From positions 1-8,539 of the forward strand of contig JAUJNC010000169.1 of the NCBI GenBank assembly GCA_030446525.1: a DNA stretch of 8,539 nucleotides, given 5' to 3'. Of this stretch, positions 1 to 6,530 are shown in pieces; within the stretch, counting starts at the first letter, position 1, and each line of letters starts with the position of its first letter. Position numbers and translations under genes: made by a program. The notes beneath the pieces are model-generated. The model was given only the letters and a program-made list of their open reading frames with translations. It searched no databases and was not told the DNA's origin. This stretch comes from Armatimonadaceae bacterium. Its GTDB lineage: Bacteria; Armatimonadota; Armatimonadia; Armatimonadales; Armatimonadaceae.

Positions 1-26
1 AACTCGTGTTCTAATGGAGGATCGGC

Positions 27-956
27 ATGTCACCGGTAGCCCCCTGGCTGCAAGGGGTCATCGCGCCCCTGACCACACCGTTCCGGCCTGACCTGTCCCT
101 GGACCTGGCCGGGCTGAAGAAGAACGTCGCGTACCTGCTCGAAAAGGGCGTGAAGACCTTTCTCTGCTGCGGCTCCACGGGCGAGTTCCCGTCGCTCAGC
201 GACGACGAGCGGCGGGCGGTCATCACGGCCGCGGTCGAGGCCGCCGGCGGCCGGGGCTGGGTCCTGGCAGGCGTCGCCCACTCCAGCCTTCCGGCGGCCG
301 TCGAGCTGGCCCGGCACGCCAAAGCCGCCGGCGCCGCTGCCGTCCTGCTCACCCCGCCCTACTACTACAAAACCCCCGACGCCGATGTCGTGGCGTTCTT
401 CCGACACGTCAACGAGGCCATCGACCTGCCCTGGATCCTGTACCACGGGTCGGCGCCCACCGGGGTGCTGTCGCTGGACTGTGTCGAGCAGATCGCCGGC
501 CTGAGCCGGTTCGCCGGGTACAAGGAGGCCTCCGCCGACATGGGGCGCTACTACGGCCTGGTGGACCGCTGCCGCGGCCGCTTCCCCGTCATCGCCGCGG
601 CCGAGAACGTCCTCGTGTTCCAGCTCCTGGCCGGGGCCGACGGCCTGATGACCCTGACCCCCGGCTTCGCCCCCGAGTTCATGGCCGGCCTGTGGGCTGC
701 CGCGCAAAAGAACGACGCGGCGGAGGCCATGACCCTTTTCGGCCGCCTGTGGCAGCTGCGCACGCTCCTCGCGCCCGCCATGGCGTCCGGCTACCCCGCC
801 TACGTGTCCTACGGCAAAGCCGCCCTGGACTTCCTGGGCCTGGCCGGCGGCCCCTGCCGCCCCCCGCTGCGCGCCCTGGACCCGGCCGAGCGCATAGCCC
901 TGCACACCGTCCTGCAGGAGCACCTGGGCCTGAGCGGGGATCACCACGGGGCGTGA
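27..956 (+). CDS. Dihydrodipicolinate synthase / N-acetylneuraminate lyase family protein
   Basis: A 309-residue cytoplasmic (beta/alpha)8 class I aldolase/lyase of the DapA/NanA superfamily, which forms a Schiff base with pyruvate or a related 2-oxo acid. Visible motifs are GSTGEF (49-54), PYYYK (111-115), the general acid/base Tyr139 in YHGSAP, and the Schiff-base lysine Lys166 in YKEAS. Length is normal for the family. The ATG is set by GGAGG six bases upstream (16-20). The position of E. coli DapA Arg138 (YNVPSRT), which binds the substrate carboxylate, is Pro144 here, so true dihydrodipicolinate synthase activity is unlikely. A sugar-acid or amino-sugar-acid lyase/dehydratase role is more probable, by inference from the neighbouring sugar genes. 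The last 16 bases overlap the convergent MlrC-like gene. Family assignment is firm; the substrate is unknown. Confidence 0.93.
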   Translation: MSPVAPWLQGVIAPLTTPFRPDLSLDLAGLKKNVAYLLEKGVKTFLCCGSTGEFPSLSDDERRAVITAAVEAAGGRGWVLAGVAHSSLPAAVELARHAKAAGAAAVLLTPPYYYKTPDADVVAFFRHVNEAIDLPWILYHGSAPTGVLSLDCVEQIAGLSRFAGYKEASADMGRYYGLVDRCRGRFPVIAAAENVLVFQLLAGADGLMTLTPGFAPEFMAGLWAAAQKNDAAEAMTLFGRLWQLRTLLAPAMASGYPAYVSYGKAALDFLGLAGGPCRPPLRALDPAERIALHTVLQEHLGLSGDHHGA

Positions 957-2413
957 TCGGTGAAGGAGTCCAGGGGGAAGATGGGCCGGCGCAGGTTCCG
1001 GTAGGGGAACCGTGACAGATCGCCGGTGCCGAGGCCGGGGGTGTCGACGTCGATGACCTCGGCGGCCAGATCGCCGAAGGCGGCGCGCCAGGCGATGGCG
1101 GATTTGGCGACGAGGATCTTCTGGTCCGCGGGTTCGATGCCCAGGGAGCGCAGCTGCTGGGCGTCGAAGGGCGGCGTTTTGCGCTCGGTCAGCGCCAGGG
1201 TGACGCCCTGACATCGGAGCACGCAGGTTTTGCCCATGCGGGTCGTCTGGCCGGTCATGTAAGGGCCTTTGTGCACGTAGTCGCCGTCGGAAAGGAGGCG
1301 GACGCGGCCGGTGACGGGCACGGGGCTGCCGTGGAGGGCGTCGGTCTTGCCGCCTGCCGTGAGCGACACCTCGGCCCCGACGCCCGCCGCCGTCGCTTGC
1401 TGCACCGCCTGCGGGTCGGCGAGCACGACAACGGCGTCCCGGGCGCCGGCCTGCAGGAGTGCCTGGAGCAGGACCGTGCCGTCGCCGGGGCTGCCCCCGC
1501 CGATGTTGTCGCCGACGTCGACCAGGAGGACGGGGCCCCGGGCGGCCGCGACGGCGCGCCGGACGGCGTCGGCGACGGGGACCTTGGGGACGACGAAGCC
1601 GTCGCGGGCGCGCCACGCCTGGTCGCCCAGCTTCCGGGCGTAGGCTTCGGCCAGGGCCCGGTCGCCGTTGGTGGTGACCACGAAGCCCATCCCGGCCTTG
1701 GGGATGTCGGCGTAGGCGTAGCCGCCGCTGACCGTGACGCTGACCACGCGGGGGTCGGACTCGATTTCGTGCGCCCGCGCGACGAGGTCGCGCATCGGGG
1801 GGCGCTCGGTGTACGTGGCGTGGCCGACGGCCAGGATCGGGGGCTTGGCGAGCGCCGCCGTCGGCCGGATGCGGCCGGCGAGGATCGCGAGGAGGATCTC
1901 GGCCGCCTCGACGGCGCGCTCGTAGATGTCGACGTGCGGGTGCGTGTCGTAACCGACCAGGGCGTCGGCCAGGGTCGCCATCAGCGGGCTGATGTTGGCG
2001 TGCAGGTCGAGCGTGGTGACGATAGGGATGGCGGGGCCGTACAGGTCACGCAGGCGGGCGAGGAGGTGCCCCTCGGCGTCGTCCACCCCCTCGGCGACCA
2101 TGCCTCCGTGGAGGGAAAGCAGGAGGCCGTCCACGGGGCCGCAGGCGGCGAACCGGGCGACAAGCCGGTCCTCGATCTGGTGGAAGGCGTCGCGGGTCAC
2201 CATCCCGGACGGCGTGGCGCCGGCCGCGAGGGTGGGGGCCAGCGTGAAGCCGTGCCGGCGGGCGGCGTCGACGAAGCCGCCCAAGGTGGTGCGGGTTCCC
2301 GACGCGCTCTGGAGCAGGCCGTCACCTTCCCGCAGGTCGAAGTGGGCCAGCGTGGTCGGGACCGTGCTGAACGTGTGCGTTTCGTGCCAGAATTCGCCGG
2401 CGGCGATGCGCAT
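941..2413 (-). CDS. M81-family metallopeptidase / MlrC-like protein
   Basis: A 490-residue protein of the MlrC family (microcystin degradation protein MlrC; DUF1485 N-terminal plus MlrC C-terminal region), a putative metal-dependent hydrolase. Most members have no known substrate and microcystin degradation should not be assumed. The N-terminus GEFWHETHTFS (6-16) is typical, followed by LSLHGGMVAEG (99-109), DLHAN (136-140), YDTHPHVD (155-162) with candidate metal ligands, and DVGDNIGGGSPGDGT (299-313) of the C-terminal part. A longer frame reaches 2479, but the ATG at 2413 begins exactly at the conserved MRIAAGEF start and has a purine-rich AGGGGGAA just upstream, so I chose it. It diverges from the phosphofructokinase operon and converges on the DapA-like gene with a 16-base overlap. 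Related families often sit beside DapA-family genes in catabolic clusters, which suggests a shared substrate, but this is inference. Confidence 0.9.
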   Translation of the reverse strand: MRIAAGEFWHETHTFSTVPTTLAHFDLREGDGLLQSASGTRTTLGGFVDAARRHGFTLAPTLAAGATPSGMVTRDAFHQIEDRLVARFAACGPVDGLLLSLHGGMVAEGVDDAEGHLLARLRDLYGPAIPIVTTLDLHANISPLMATLADALVGYDTHPHVDIYERAVEAAEILLAILAGRIRPTAALAKPPILAVGHATYTERPPMRDLVARAHEIESDPRVVSVTVSGGYAYADIPKAGMGFVVTTNGDRALAEAYARKLGDQAWRARDGFVVPKVPVADAVRRAVAAARGPVLLVDVGDNIGGGSPGDGTVLLQALLQAGARDAVVVLADPQAVQQATAAGVGAEVSLTAGGKTDALHGSPVPVTGRVRLLSDGDYVHKGPYMTGQTTRMGKTCVLRCQGVTLALTERKTPPFDAQQLRSLGIEPADQKILVAKSAIAWRAAFGDLAAEVIDVDTPGLGTGDLSRFPYRNLRRPIFPLDSFTDHAPW

Positions 2414-2472
2414 GGCGTTCCCCCTGGAGGGGACTTTCGGCGCCCGCAGGCATTTGCCCTTCTTGCCGGGCG

Positions 2473-2502
2473 TTTTCACCTGCCGGTGATTTCTGGTATG
2501 AT
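2473..2502 (+). promoter_or_regulatory. Probable sigma70-type promoter with extended -10 for the phosphofructokinase operon
   Basis: TATGAT at 2497-2502 matches five of six -10 positions and is preceded by TG one base away (extended -10). An upstream TTTTCA (2473-2478, four of six) lies 18 bases before it. A short palindrome, TCACC-TGCC-GGTGA (2476-2489), overlaps the spacer and could be an operator. It lies in the 132-base divergent space between the MlrC-like gene and the kinase gene. Seen by eye only. Confidence 0.5.
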
Positions 2503-2545
2503 GGTTCCTGACGACATCCGCGTGGGCGGCTGAAAGGCGGGCACT

Positions 2546-3771
2546 TTGTCATCCGGGCAGGGGACACTGGTAATCGGGCAGTCCGGCGGGCCGACGGCGG
2601 TCATCAACGCCAGTCTGGCGGGGGTTCTGCGGGAGGCGGGGCGGCACCCGCAGGTCGGGCGCGTGTACGGCCTGGTGGGCGGCATGGAGGGCGTGCTCAC
2701 CGAAACGTTCCGCGACCTGACCGGCGAAAGCGCCGCGACGCTCGCGGCGCTTTGCCACACGCCCGGGGCCCTCCTCCGCTCGTGCCGCACCGGGCTGGCG
2801 CCCTCGGACGACGACCGGCTGGTCCAGGTCCTGGCCGCCCACGATGTGCGCTATTTCCTGTATGCCGGCGGCAACGGGTCGATGTACACGTGCCTGCGGG
2901 TGCGGGAGGCGGCCCGCAGCCGCGGCTACGACGTGCGCGTGGTCGGAGTGCCCAAGACGGTCGACAACGACCTGCTGGCTACCGACCACTGCCCCGGCTA
3001 CGGCAGCGCGGCCCGCTTCGTCGCCCGGACCGTCCAGGACACCGGCCTCGACCTGGTCGCGCTGCAAACCTTCGTGCCCGTGTTGATCACCGAGGTGATG
3101 GGGCGAAACGCCGGCTGGCTGGCGGCGGCCGCCGTTCTGGCGAAGGAGACCGATCAGGACGCGCCCCACCGGGTGTATGTGCCGGAGCGGGCTTTCGACG
3201 AGGATTCCTTTCTGCGGGACGTGCTGCGTATCCACGGCGAGCGGGGCAGCGTGTCCGTCGTCGTCAGCGAGGGGATACGTGACGCGAAGGGGGAGCTGGT
3301 CGGCAGCGGCGGGTCGGCGCCCACGGACGCGACGCCCTGGGACGGACCGTGGTGGCGCTGGGCCGCGGTCCGGGAGCCTACCTGGCCGATCTGGTGACCA
3401 GCCGCCTGGGGCTGGCGGCGCGCTGTAACCGGCCGGGCACCATGCAGCGCGTGTCCTCGGCCGATCTCTCCGACGTCGACGTGGCGGAGGCCGAGGCCGT
3501 GGGGCGGGCGGCGGTTCGGCAGGCGGTGGGCGGCGAGGACGGCTGCATGATCACCCTCGTGCGCGAGCCCGGTCCGTCCTACCGCTGCACGACCGGCCGG
3601 GCGCCCCTGGAGGACGTGGCCGGCCCGGAACGGCGGCTGCCGGCGGAGTATCTCATGGCCGAGGGCACGGGCATCGCGCCCGCCTACCGGGAATACGCCC
3701 TGCCCCTGATCGGCGACCCACTGCCGGCGGCGGCCCGCCTGGACGGGCCGGCCGTCGTGCGAAGGACGTAA
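2546..3771 (+). pseudogene. 6-phosphofructokinase family protein, frameshifted
   Basis: A phosphofructokinase-family sugar-phosphate kinase (PfkA/PPi-PFK superfamily), about 406 residues once one frameshift is repaired. Visible: GQSGGPTAVIN (11-21), GGNGS (108-112), PKTVDND (136-142), MGRNAGWLAA (185-194) and a C-terminal half from 3349 containing GRGPGAYLADLV. The start is TTG, with AAAGGCGG a few bases upstream; no ATG or GTG fits the conserved N-terminus better. The frame breaks at a 5-base tandem duplication (GACGC twice, 3326-3335). Deleting one copy gives a continuous TDALGRTVVALG reading. As written, translation ends at 3397 after 283 residues, without the last third. The donor-site pattern is mixed: Gly at the E. 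coli 104 position (ATP-like) and Lys at the 124 position (PPi-like), so the phosphoryl donor is unclear. It is followed nine bases later by the aldolase gene, probably co-transcribed. Confidence 0.88.
3326..3335. repeat. 5-base tandem duplication causing the kinase frameshift
   Basis: GACGC occurs twice in tandem. Removing either copy joins the two conserved reading frames without loss of residues. Confidence 0.85.
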
Positions 3772-3780
3772 GGAGGAACC

Positions 3781-4812
3781 ATGTCACCGGAAAGTTATCG
3801 CTTCAACGTCAACGAGTTTTTGCCGCGTGGCCTGTTCGACCGCATCACCGAGGTGCGCGTGGACAGCCCCGAGGTCATCCGTGAGGAGGCCGCCCGGCGC
3901 CGCCGGCGCGACCGGCTGACCCGGGATGGGAAGCTCACCATCCTGGCTTTCGATCACCCGGCCCGGGGCGTATTGGGGGCCGGGTCGGACCCCCTGATCC
4001 TGGGCAACCGGCACGAGTATCTGGGCCGCGTGCTGCGCGTCGCCGCACACCCGGACTTCGACGGTGTGATGGGACCGCCGGACATCCTGGAAGACCTGTT
4101 TATCCTGAACCACCTGGTGCGGCAGGGGGGCGGGCCGTCGTTCCTGGACGACAAGGTGATGGTGGGCTGCATGCAGCGCGGCGGGGTGGCCGGGGTGGCC
4201 GGCGAGATGGACGACCGCTTCACCGCCTACACCGCCGAGTCCATCGCGGCGCAGAACCTGGACGGCGGCAAAATGATGTTCCGCTTCCTGCCCGAGGATG
4301 AACGGACGCTGAAAACCATCGACTACTGCGCCCGGGCGGTGAGCGAGCTGTACCGGCGCGGTTTGTTCGCGTTCGTGGAGCCTCTGCCCCAGGCCGTGGC
4401 GGACGGGAAGTACGCCGTCAACGCCAGCGTCCCCCTCCTGATGAAGCTGGTCAGCGTCGGCGCCGCGCTCGGGGAGTCGTCAGAGCGCACGTGGCTCAAG
4501 ATCCCGTACGTGGAGGGCTACGAGCAGGTGGCCCTGGCGACCACCCTGCCGATCCTGATGCTGGGGGGCGACGTCCTGGGCGACCCCACCCCGCTGCTCC
4601 GCGACTGTGCCGCCGGCATGCGCGCCCGCCCGAACGTGCGCGGCATGATGGTCGGCCGCAACGTCCTGTACCCGGGCGGCGACGACCCCCTGGCCTTCGC
4701 CCTGGCCGTCCACCGCATCGTGCACCAGGGGCTGGACGCGGACGAGGCCAAGCAGGGCATGGCCGCAGACCGCGGCCGGGACATGGACGCCGTCACCCGC
4801 TGGGTGCGATAA
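3781..4812 (+). CDS. Cgl0159-family (beta/alpha)8-barrel aldolase-like protein
   Basis: A 343-residue protein resembling the Cgl0159 family, class I aldolase-fold proteins named after a gene in the Corynebacterium glutamicum inositol catabolism region. Conserved stretches are AFDHPARG (56-63), GPPDILEDL (98-106), MQRGGVAGVAGEMDDRFTAY (131-150), DGGKMM (161-166), VEPLP (199-203), TWLKIPYV (237-244) and LMLGGD (259-264). Lys240 in TWLKIPYV is the natural candidate for the Schiff-base lysine; this is inferred from the barrel position, not proven. The likely role is cleavage of a phosphorylated sugar or keto-acid made by the kinase encoded just upstream. AGGAGG (3771-3776) overlaps the kinase stop and sits four bases before the ATG, supporting translational coupling. 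The sequence is intact. No signal peptide or membrane segment is visible. The substrate is not established. Confidence 0.88.
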   Translation: MSPESYRFNVNEFLPRGLFDRITEVRVDSPEVIREEAARRRRRDRLTRDGKLTILAFDHPARGVLGAGSDPLILGNRHEYLGRVLRVAAHPDFDGVMGPPDILEDLFILNHLVRQGGGPSFLDDKVMVGCMQRGGVAGVAGEMDDRFTAYTAESIAAQNLDGGKMMFRFLPEDERTLKTIDYCARAVSELYRRGLFAFVEPLPQAVADGKYAVNASVPLLMKLVSVGAALGESSERTWLKIPYVEGYEQVALATTLPILMLGGDVLGDPTPLLRDCAAGMRARPNVRGMMVGRNVLYPGGDDPLAFALAVHRIVHQGLDADEAKQGMAADRGRDMDAVTRWVR

Positions 4813-4824
4813 GATAAAAACTCC

Positions 4825-4849
4825 CCCTCCCCCACAGTGTGGGGGAGGG
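4825..4849. terminator. GC-rich hairpin between convergent genes, terminator-like
   Basis: An 11-bp perfect stem (4825-4835 with 4839-4849) has a three-base AGT loop. On the minus strand it is followed by GAG and then TTTTT (complement of 4816-4820), so it fits an intrinsic terminator for the NagB-like gene. It may also halt the aldolase operon from the other side. The C/G-rich stem resembles the palindrome at 7177-7237 and may be a dispersed repeat reused as a terminator. Confidence 0.65.
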
Positions 4850-4867
4850 TGCCGGGAGTGGGGGCCC

Positions 4868-5750
4868 TCACGCCGCGATGCCGACCGTGGGTGGGTCGGC
4901 GGTCGTCTCGTCGGTGAGGATCAGGGCGTCGGGGTGCTCCTGGATAAAGGTCGCCGGGTAGGCGACGCTGACCGGGTGGAAGAGGGCGGTGCGCAGGATG
5001 GTGCGCTGCCATTTCCCGCCCTGACAGTACAGGCGGATGCGCCGGGCGCGGAGGATGTCCCGCATGCCCAGCGTCACCGCCATCGGCGGCAGGGCGGCCG
5101 GGTTGCCGCCGGTCGAGCGGACGCTGTTCATGACGATGGTCTCCGGGGCGAGCGGCACGATGCGCGTCAGGGAGTTTTTGAACGCCTCGGGGCTGACGGC
5201 GTACCAGCGCGAAAGGGGCGGCTCGTTGAAGGCGAGGTGGCCGTGGTAGCCGATGCCGCCGTAGCAGGTGTCGATGCCGCCCACGGCGGCGATGGCCTCG
5301 CCGACCGCGTCCAGATGCAGCGGGTCGGGCACGTGGAGCTGGCCGGCGGGCAGGCGGATGTCGGCATGCAGGCGCGCGAAAACCTCCCGGCGCAGGAAGC
5401 CCGCGAAGCTCAGCGGGTGGTCCTCGGGTAGCGGGCGGCCCTGCCAGTCCAGGTAATCGTCCATCGCGAACACATGAACGTCCCGCCAGCGGACACGCTC
5501 GGCGTTGCACGCCTCCACCAGCAGCGGGTATTGGTCCACCGGGCCGACCGGCAGGATCAGGGTCCACCGGGCCGCCCGGCAGGCTCCCGCGGGTGGGGCG
5601 GCCGGCGGCGGTGGTCGCCGCGATCTCGTCGATGCCGCTGCGCGCGAAGTGGCGGTACAGGGATTCGAGATCGGGCAGCACGCTCAGGCGCCCGCCCGCC
5701 CGCCGCCGCAGCTCCTCGCGGGAAATGGTGAGATACTCCGGGATCTCCAT
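4868..5750 (-). pseudogene. NagB / glucosamine-6-phosphate isomerase-like protein, frameshifted
   Basis: A NagB-fold protein, 284 residues after removal of a 28-base insertion. It would act on an amino-sugar phosphate (deamination/isomerisation) or a similar sugar phosphate in the cytoplasm. The ATG at 5750 has AGGAGG ten bases upstream on its strand. Seen in the repaired protein: LILPVGPVDQYPLL (55-68), phosphate-loop-like; HVFAMDDYLD (83-92), matching the FNMDEY region of E. coli NagB; GGIGYHGHLAFNEP (155-168), matching the GNDGHIAFNEP catalytic loop; and QEHPDA (261-266). The NagB general base Asp141 is His160 here, while the following His and Glu are kept, so deaminase chemistry is doubtful. 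The insertion (5561-5588) repeats the next 23 bases almost exactly and shifts the frame at residue 54. As written only a fragment from an internal start could be made. It converges on the aldolase gene. Confidence 0.82.
5533..5583. repeat. 28-base-period imperfect tandem duplication inside the NagB-like gene
   Basis: Two 23-base copies (5533-5555 and 5561-5583) differ only at A5547/C5575 and are offset by 28 bases, which is not a multiple of three. Removing 5561-5588 restores RPTRLILPVGPVDQYPLL in one frame. Confidence 0.85.
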
Positions 5751-5851
5751 TCGATGCACCCCTCCTGCCCCGTTATTGGCCGGACGCCGCCGTCTTTCCT
5801 GCCCCGGATCGCCGCGGCAGACCGGTATCGGCCACCCTACAGATGCCCGCC

Positions 5852-5869
5852 CTTTGAACCGATTCAAAG
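5852..5869. promoter_or_regulatory. LacI-family-type operator palindrome
   Basis: CTTTGAA-CCGA-TTCAAAG is a palindrome with 7-bp arms and a central CG, the form typical of LacI/GalR/CcpA-family operators. It lies about 100 bases upstream of the NagB-like start (-) and 53 bases upstream of the CPEC gene (+), so it could control either. On + it overlaps a weak promoter: TTGAAC (5854-5859), an 18-base spacer and TGTAAA (5878-5883). Binding is inferred from form alone; no regulator gene is in the window. Confidence 0.6.
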
Positions 5870-5922
5870 ACTGGCAGTGTAAACGTGCGGGAGCGCCTTT
5901 GGGGCAGGTCGGAGGGAAACGG

Positions 5923-6189
5923 ATGTCGATTATGATAACGGTATGCCCGGAGTGCCGGGCGCTGCGGCAGGAGCGGGATGCGGCGCGGGAAGAGACCCAC
6001 GCTTTGTGGCGGGCGATGAAACAATACGTGGATGCTTCCAGCGCCTTTAACACCGAGGCCGTGCGGATGCACCAGCAGGGGGTATCTATCCGCGAAGCCT
6101 GCAGCGGTTTGCGGTCGCTGGCGCGCGCCGAAACGGAAACCTTTACGGACCTGTGCCGGCTGGTTCTGGAGCAAGAGCGCGGAGCATAA
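5923..6189 (+). CDS. Small hypothetical protein with an N-terminal CPEC motif
   Basis: An 88-residue protein I do not recognise. The ATG has GGAGG seven bases upstream (5911-5915). After MSIMITV comes CPEC (8-11), a CxxC pair that could bind zinc or be redox active. A charged, probably helical stretch follows (RALRQERDAAREETHALWRA), then a second helical region rich in Ala, Arg and Glu. Two further cysteines occur near the C-terminus, but not as a CxxC pair. No signal peptide or membrane segment is seen. A strong terminator 100 bases downstream supports a real single-gene transcript. It is divergent from the NagB-like gene, with the LacI-type palindrome between them. Confidence 0.68.
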   Translation: MSIMITVCPECRALRQERDAAREETHALWRAMKQYVDASSAFNTEAVRMHQQGVSIREACSGLRSLARAETETFTDLCRLVLEQERGA

Positions 6190-6288
6190 GGCGGGTGCGG
6201 CACGCTTCTTGCATCGTCCGTACCTGTACGCCGGGCCGACGCTGTCCCGGTAGCTCCCTCGGCCCCGGATACGGGCCGGGCAACGAAA

Positions 6289-6334
6289 ACAGGCCGGGGC
6301 TTTTGCCTCGAGGAGGTAGCCCCGGTCTGTTTTT
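6289..6334 (+). terminator. Intrinsic terminator after the CPEC gene
   Basis: A 13-bp stem (6289-6301 with 6318-6330, one G-T pair) has a 16-base loop and runs into TTTTT (6330-6334). Confidence 0.85.
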
Positions 6335-6385
6335 CCTCCTACGCCCCCGAATACTGTTATAACTACCTATTTATCGGGTACAACG

Positions 6386-6414
6386 TTGTGTCACCGTTCA
6401 GTCCGGGGTACAAT
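6386..6414 (+). promoter_or_regulatory. Candidate promoter for the PEP-CTERM gene
   Basis: TACAAT (6409-6414) matches five of six -10 positions. TTGTGT (6386-6391) at a 17-base spacing is a weak -35. A start near 6421 would give a leader of about 110 bases. Confidence 0.4.
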
Positions 6415-6453
6415 GCTGGCGACTCGCCTCGTCAGGCCGGGTCAATCAAGGGG

Positions 6454-6480
6454 CGTACGGTGATCCGTGCGTCCCGTACG
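6454..6480 (+). other. Leader hairpin upstream of the PEP-CTERM gene
   Basis: CGTACGG (6454-6460) pairs perfectly with CCGTACG (6474-6480). Flanking GGGG (6450-6453) could pair with CCCC (6495-6498) to close an outer helix. It lies in the presumed 5' untranslated leader and could be a regulatory or mRNA-stabilising structure. It matches no RNA family I know. Confidence 0.35.
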
Positions 6481-6530
6481 GGCAGGTACAGATCGCCCCG
6501 AAGGGCAAGACAGCAAAAGGAGAGTTCTTT

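Larger units (their letters stand above)
6190..6530. other. Intergenic region with terminator, promoter and structured leader
   Basis: This 341-base gap holds no convincing gene. It contains the intrinsic terminator of the CPEC gene (6289-6334), an A/T-rich stretch with TATAAC at 6358-6363, a better promoter candidate (6386-6414), the direct repeat GGGTACAA (near 6376 and 6406), and a leader with a 7-bp hairpin before the PEP-CTERM gene. No known riboswitch class was recognised. Confidence 0.6.

Noticed and set aside
30..1616. A 528-codon open frame on the minus strand across the DapA- and MlrC-like genes
   Set aside because: Its translation is low-complexity Arg/Pro/Gly-rich, as expected for an off-frame of GC-rich DNA, and two genes with clear family motifs occupy the same span.
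2414..2479. N-terminal extension of the MlrC-like protein to the upstream ATG at 2479
   Set aside because: The extra 22 residues are basic and unlike the family; the ATG at 2413 starts at the conserved MRIAAGEFWHE and has a Shine-Dalgarno-like AGGGGG.
1271..2533. A 420-codon plus-strand frame opposite the MlrC-like gene
   Set aside because: Its translation is a Gly/Asp/Val/Arg-rich shadow with no recognisable domain; the minus-strand MlrC motifs are decisive.
3300..3400. Programmed ribosomal frameshifting in the kinase gene
   Set aside because: No X XXY YYZ slippery heptamer or clear stimulatory structure was seen, while a simple GACGC duplication fully explains the break.
6421..6530. A c-di-GMP (GEMM) riboswitch in the PEP-CTERM leader
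   Set aside because: The characteristic GEMM core sequences are not present; only generic hairpin pairing is seen.
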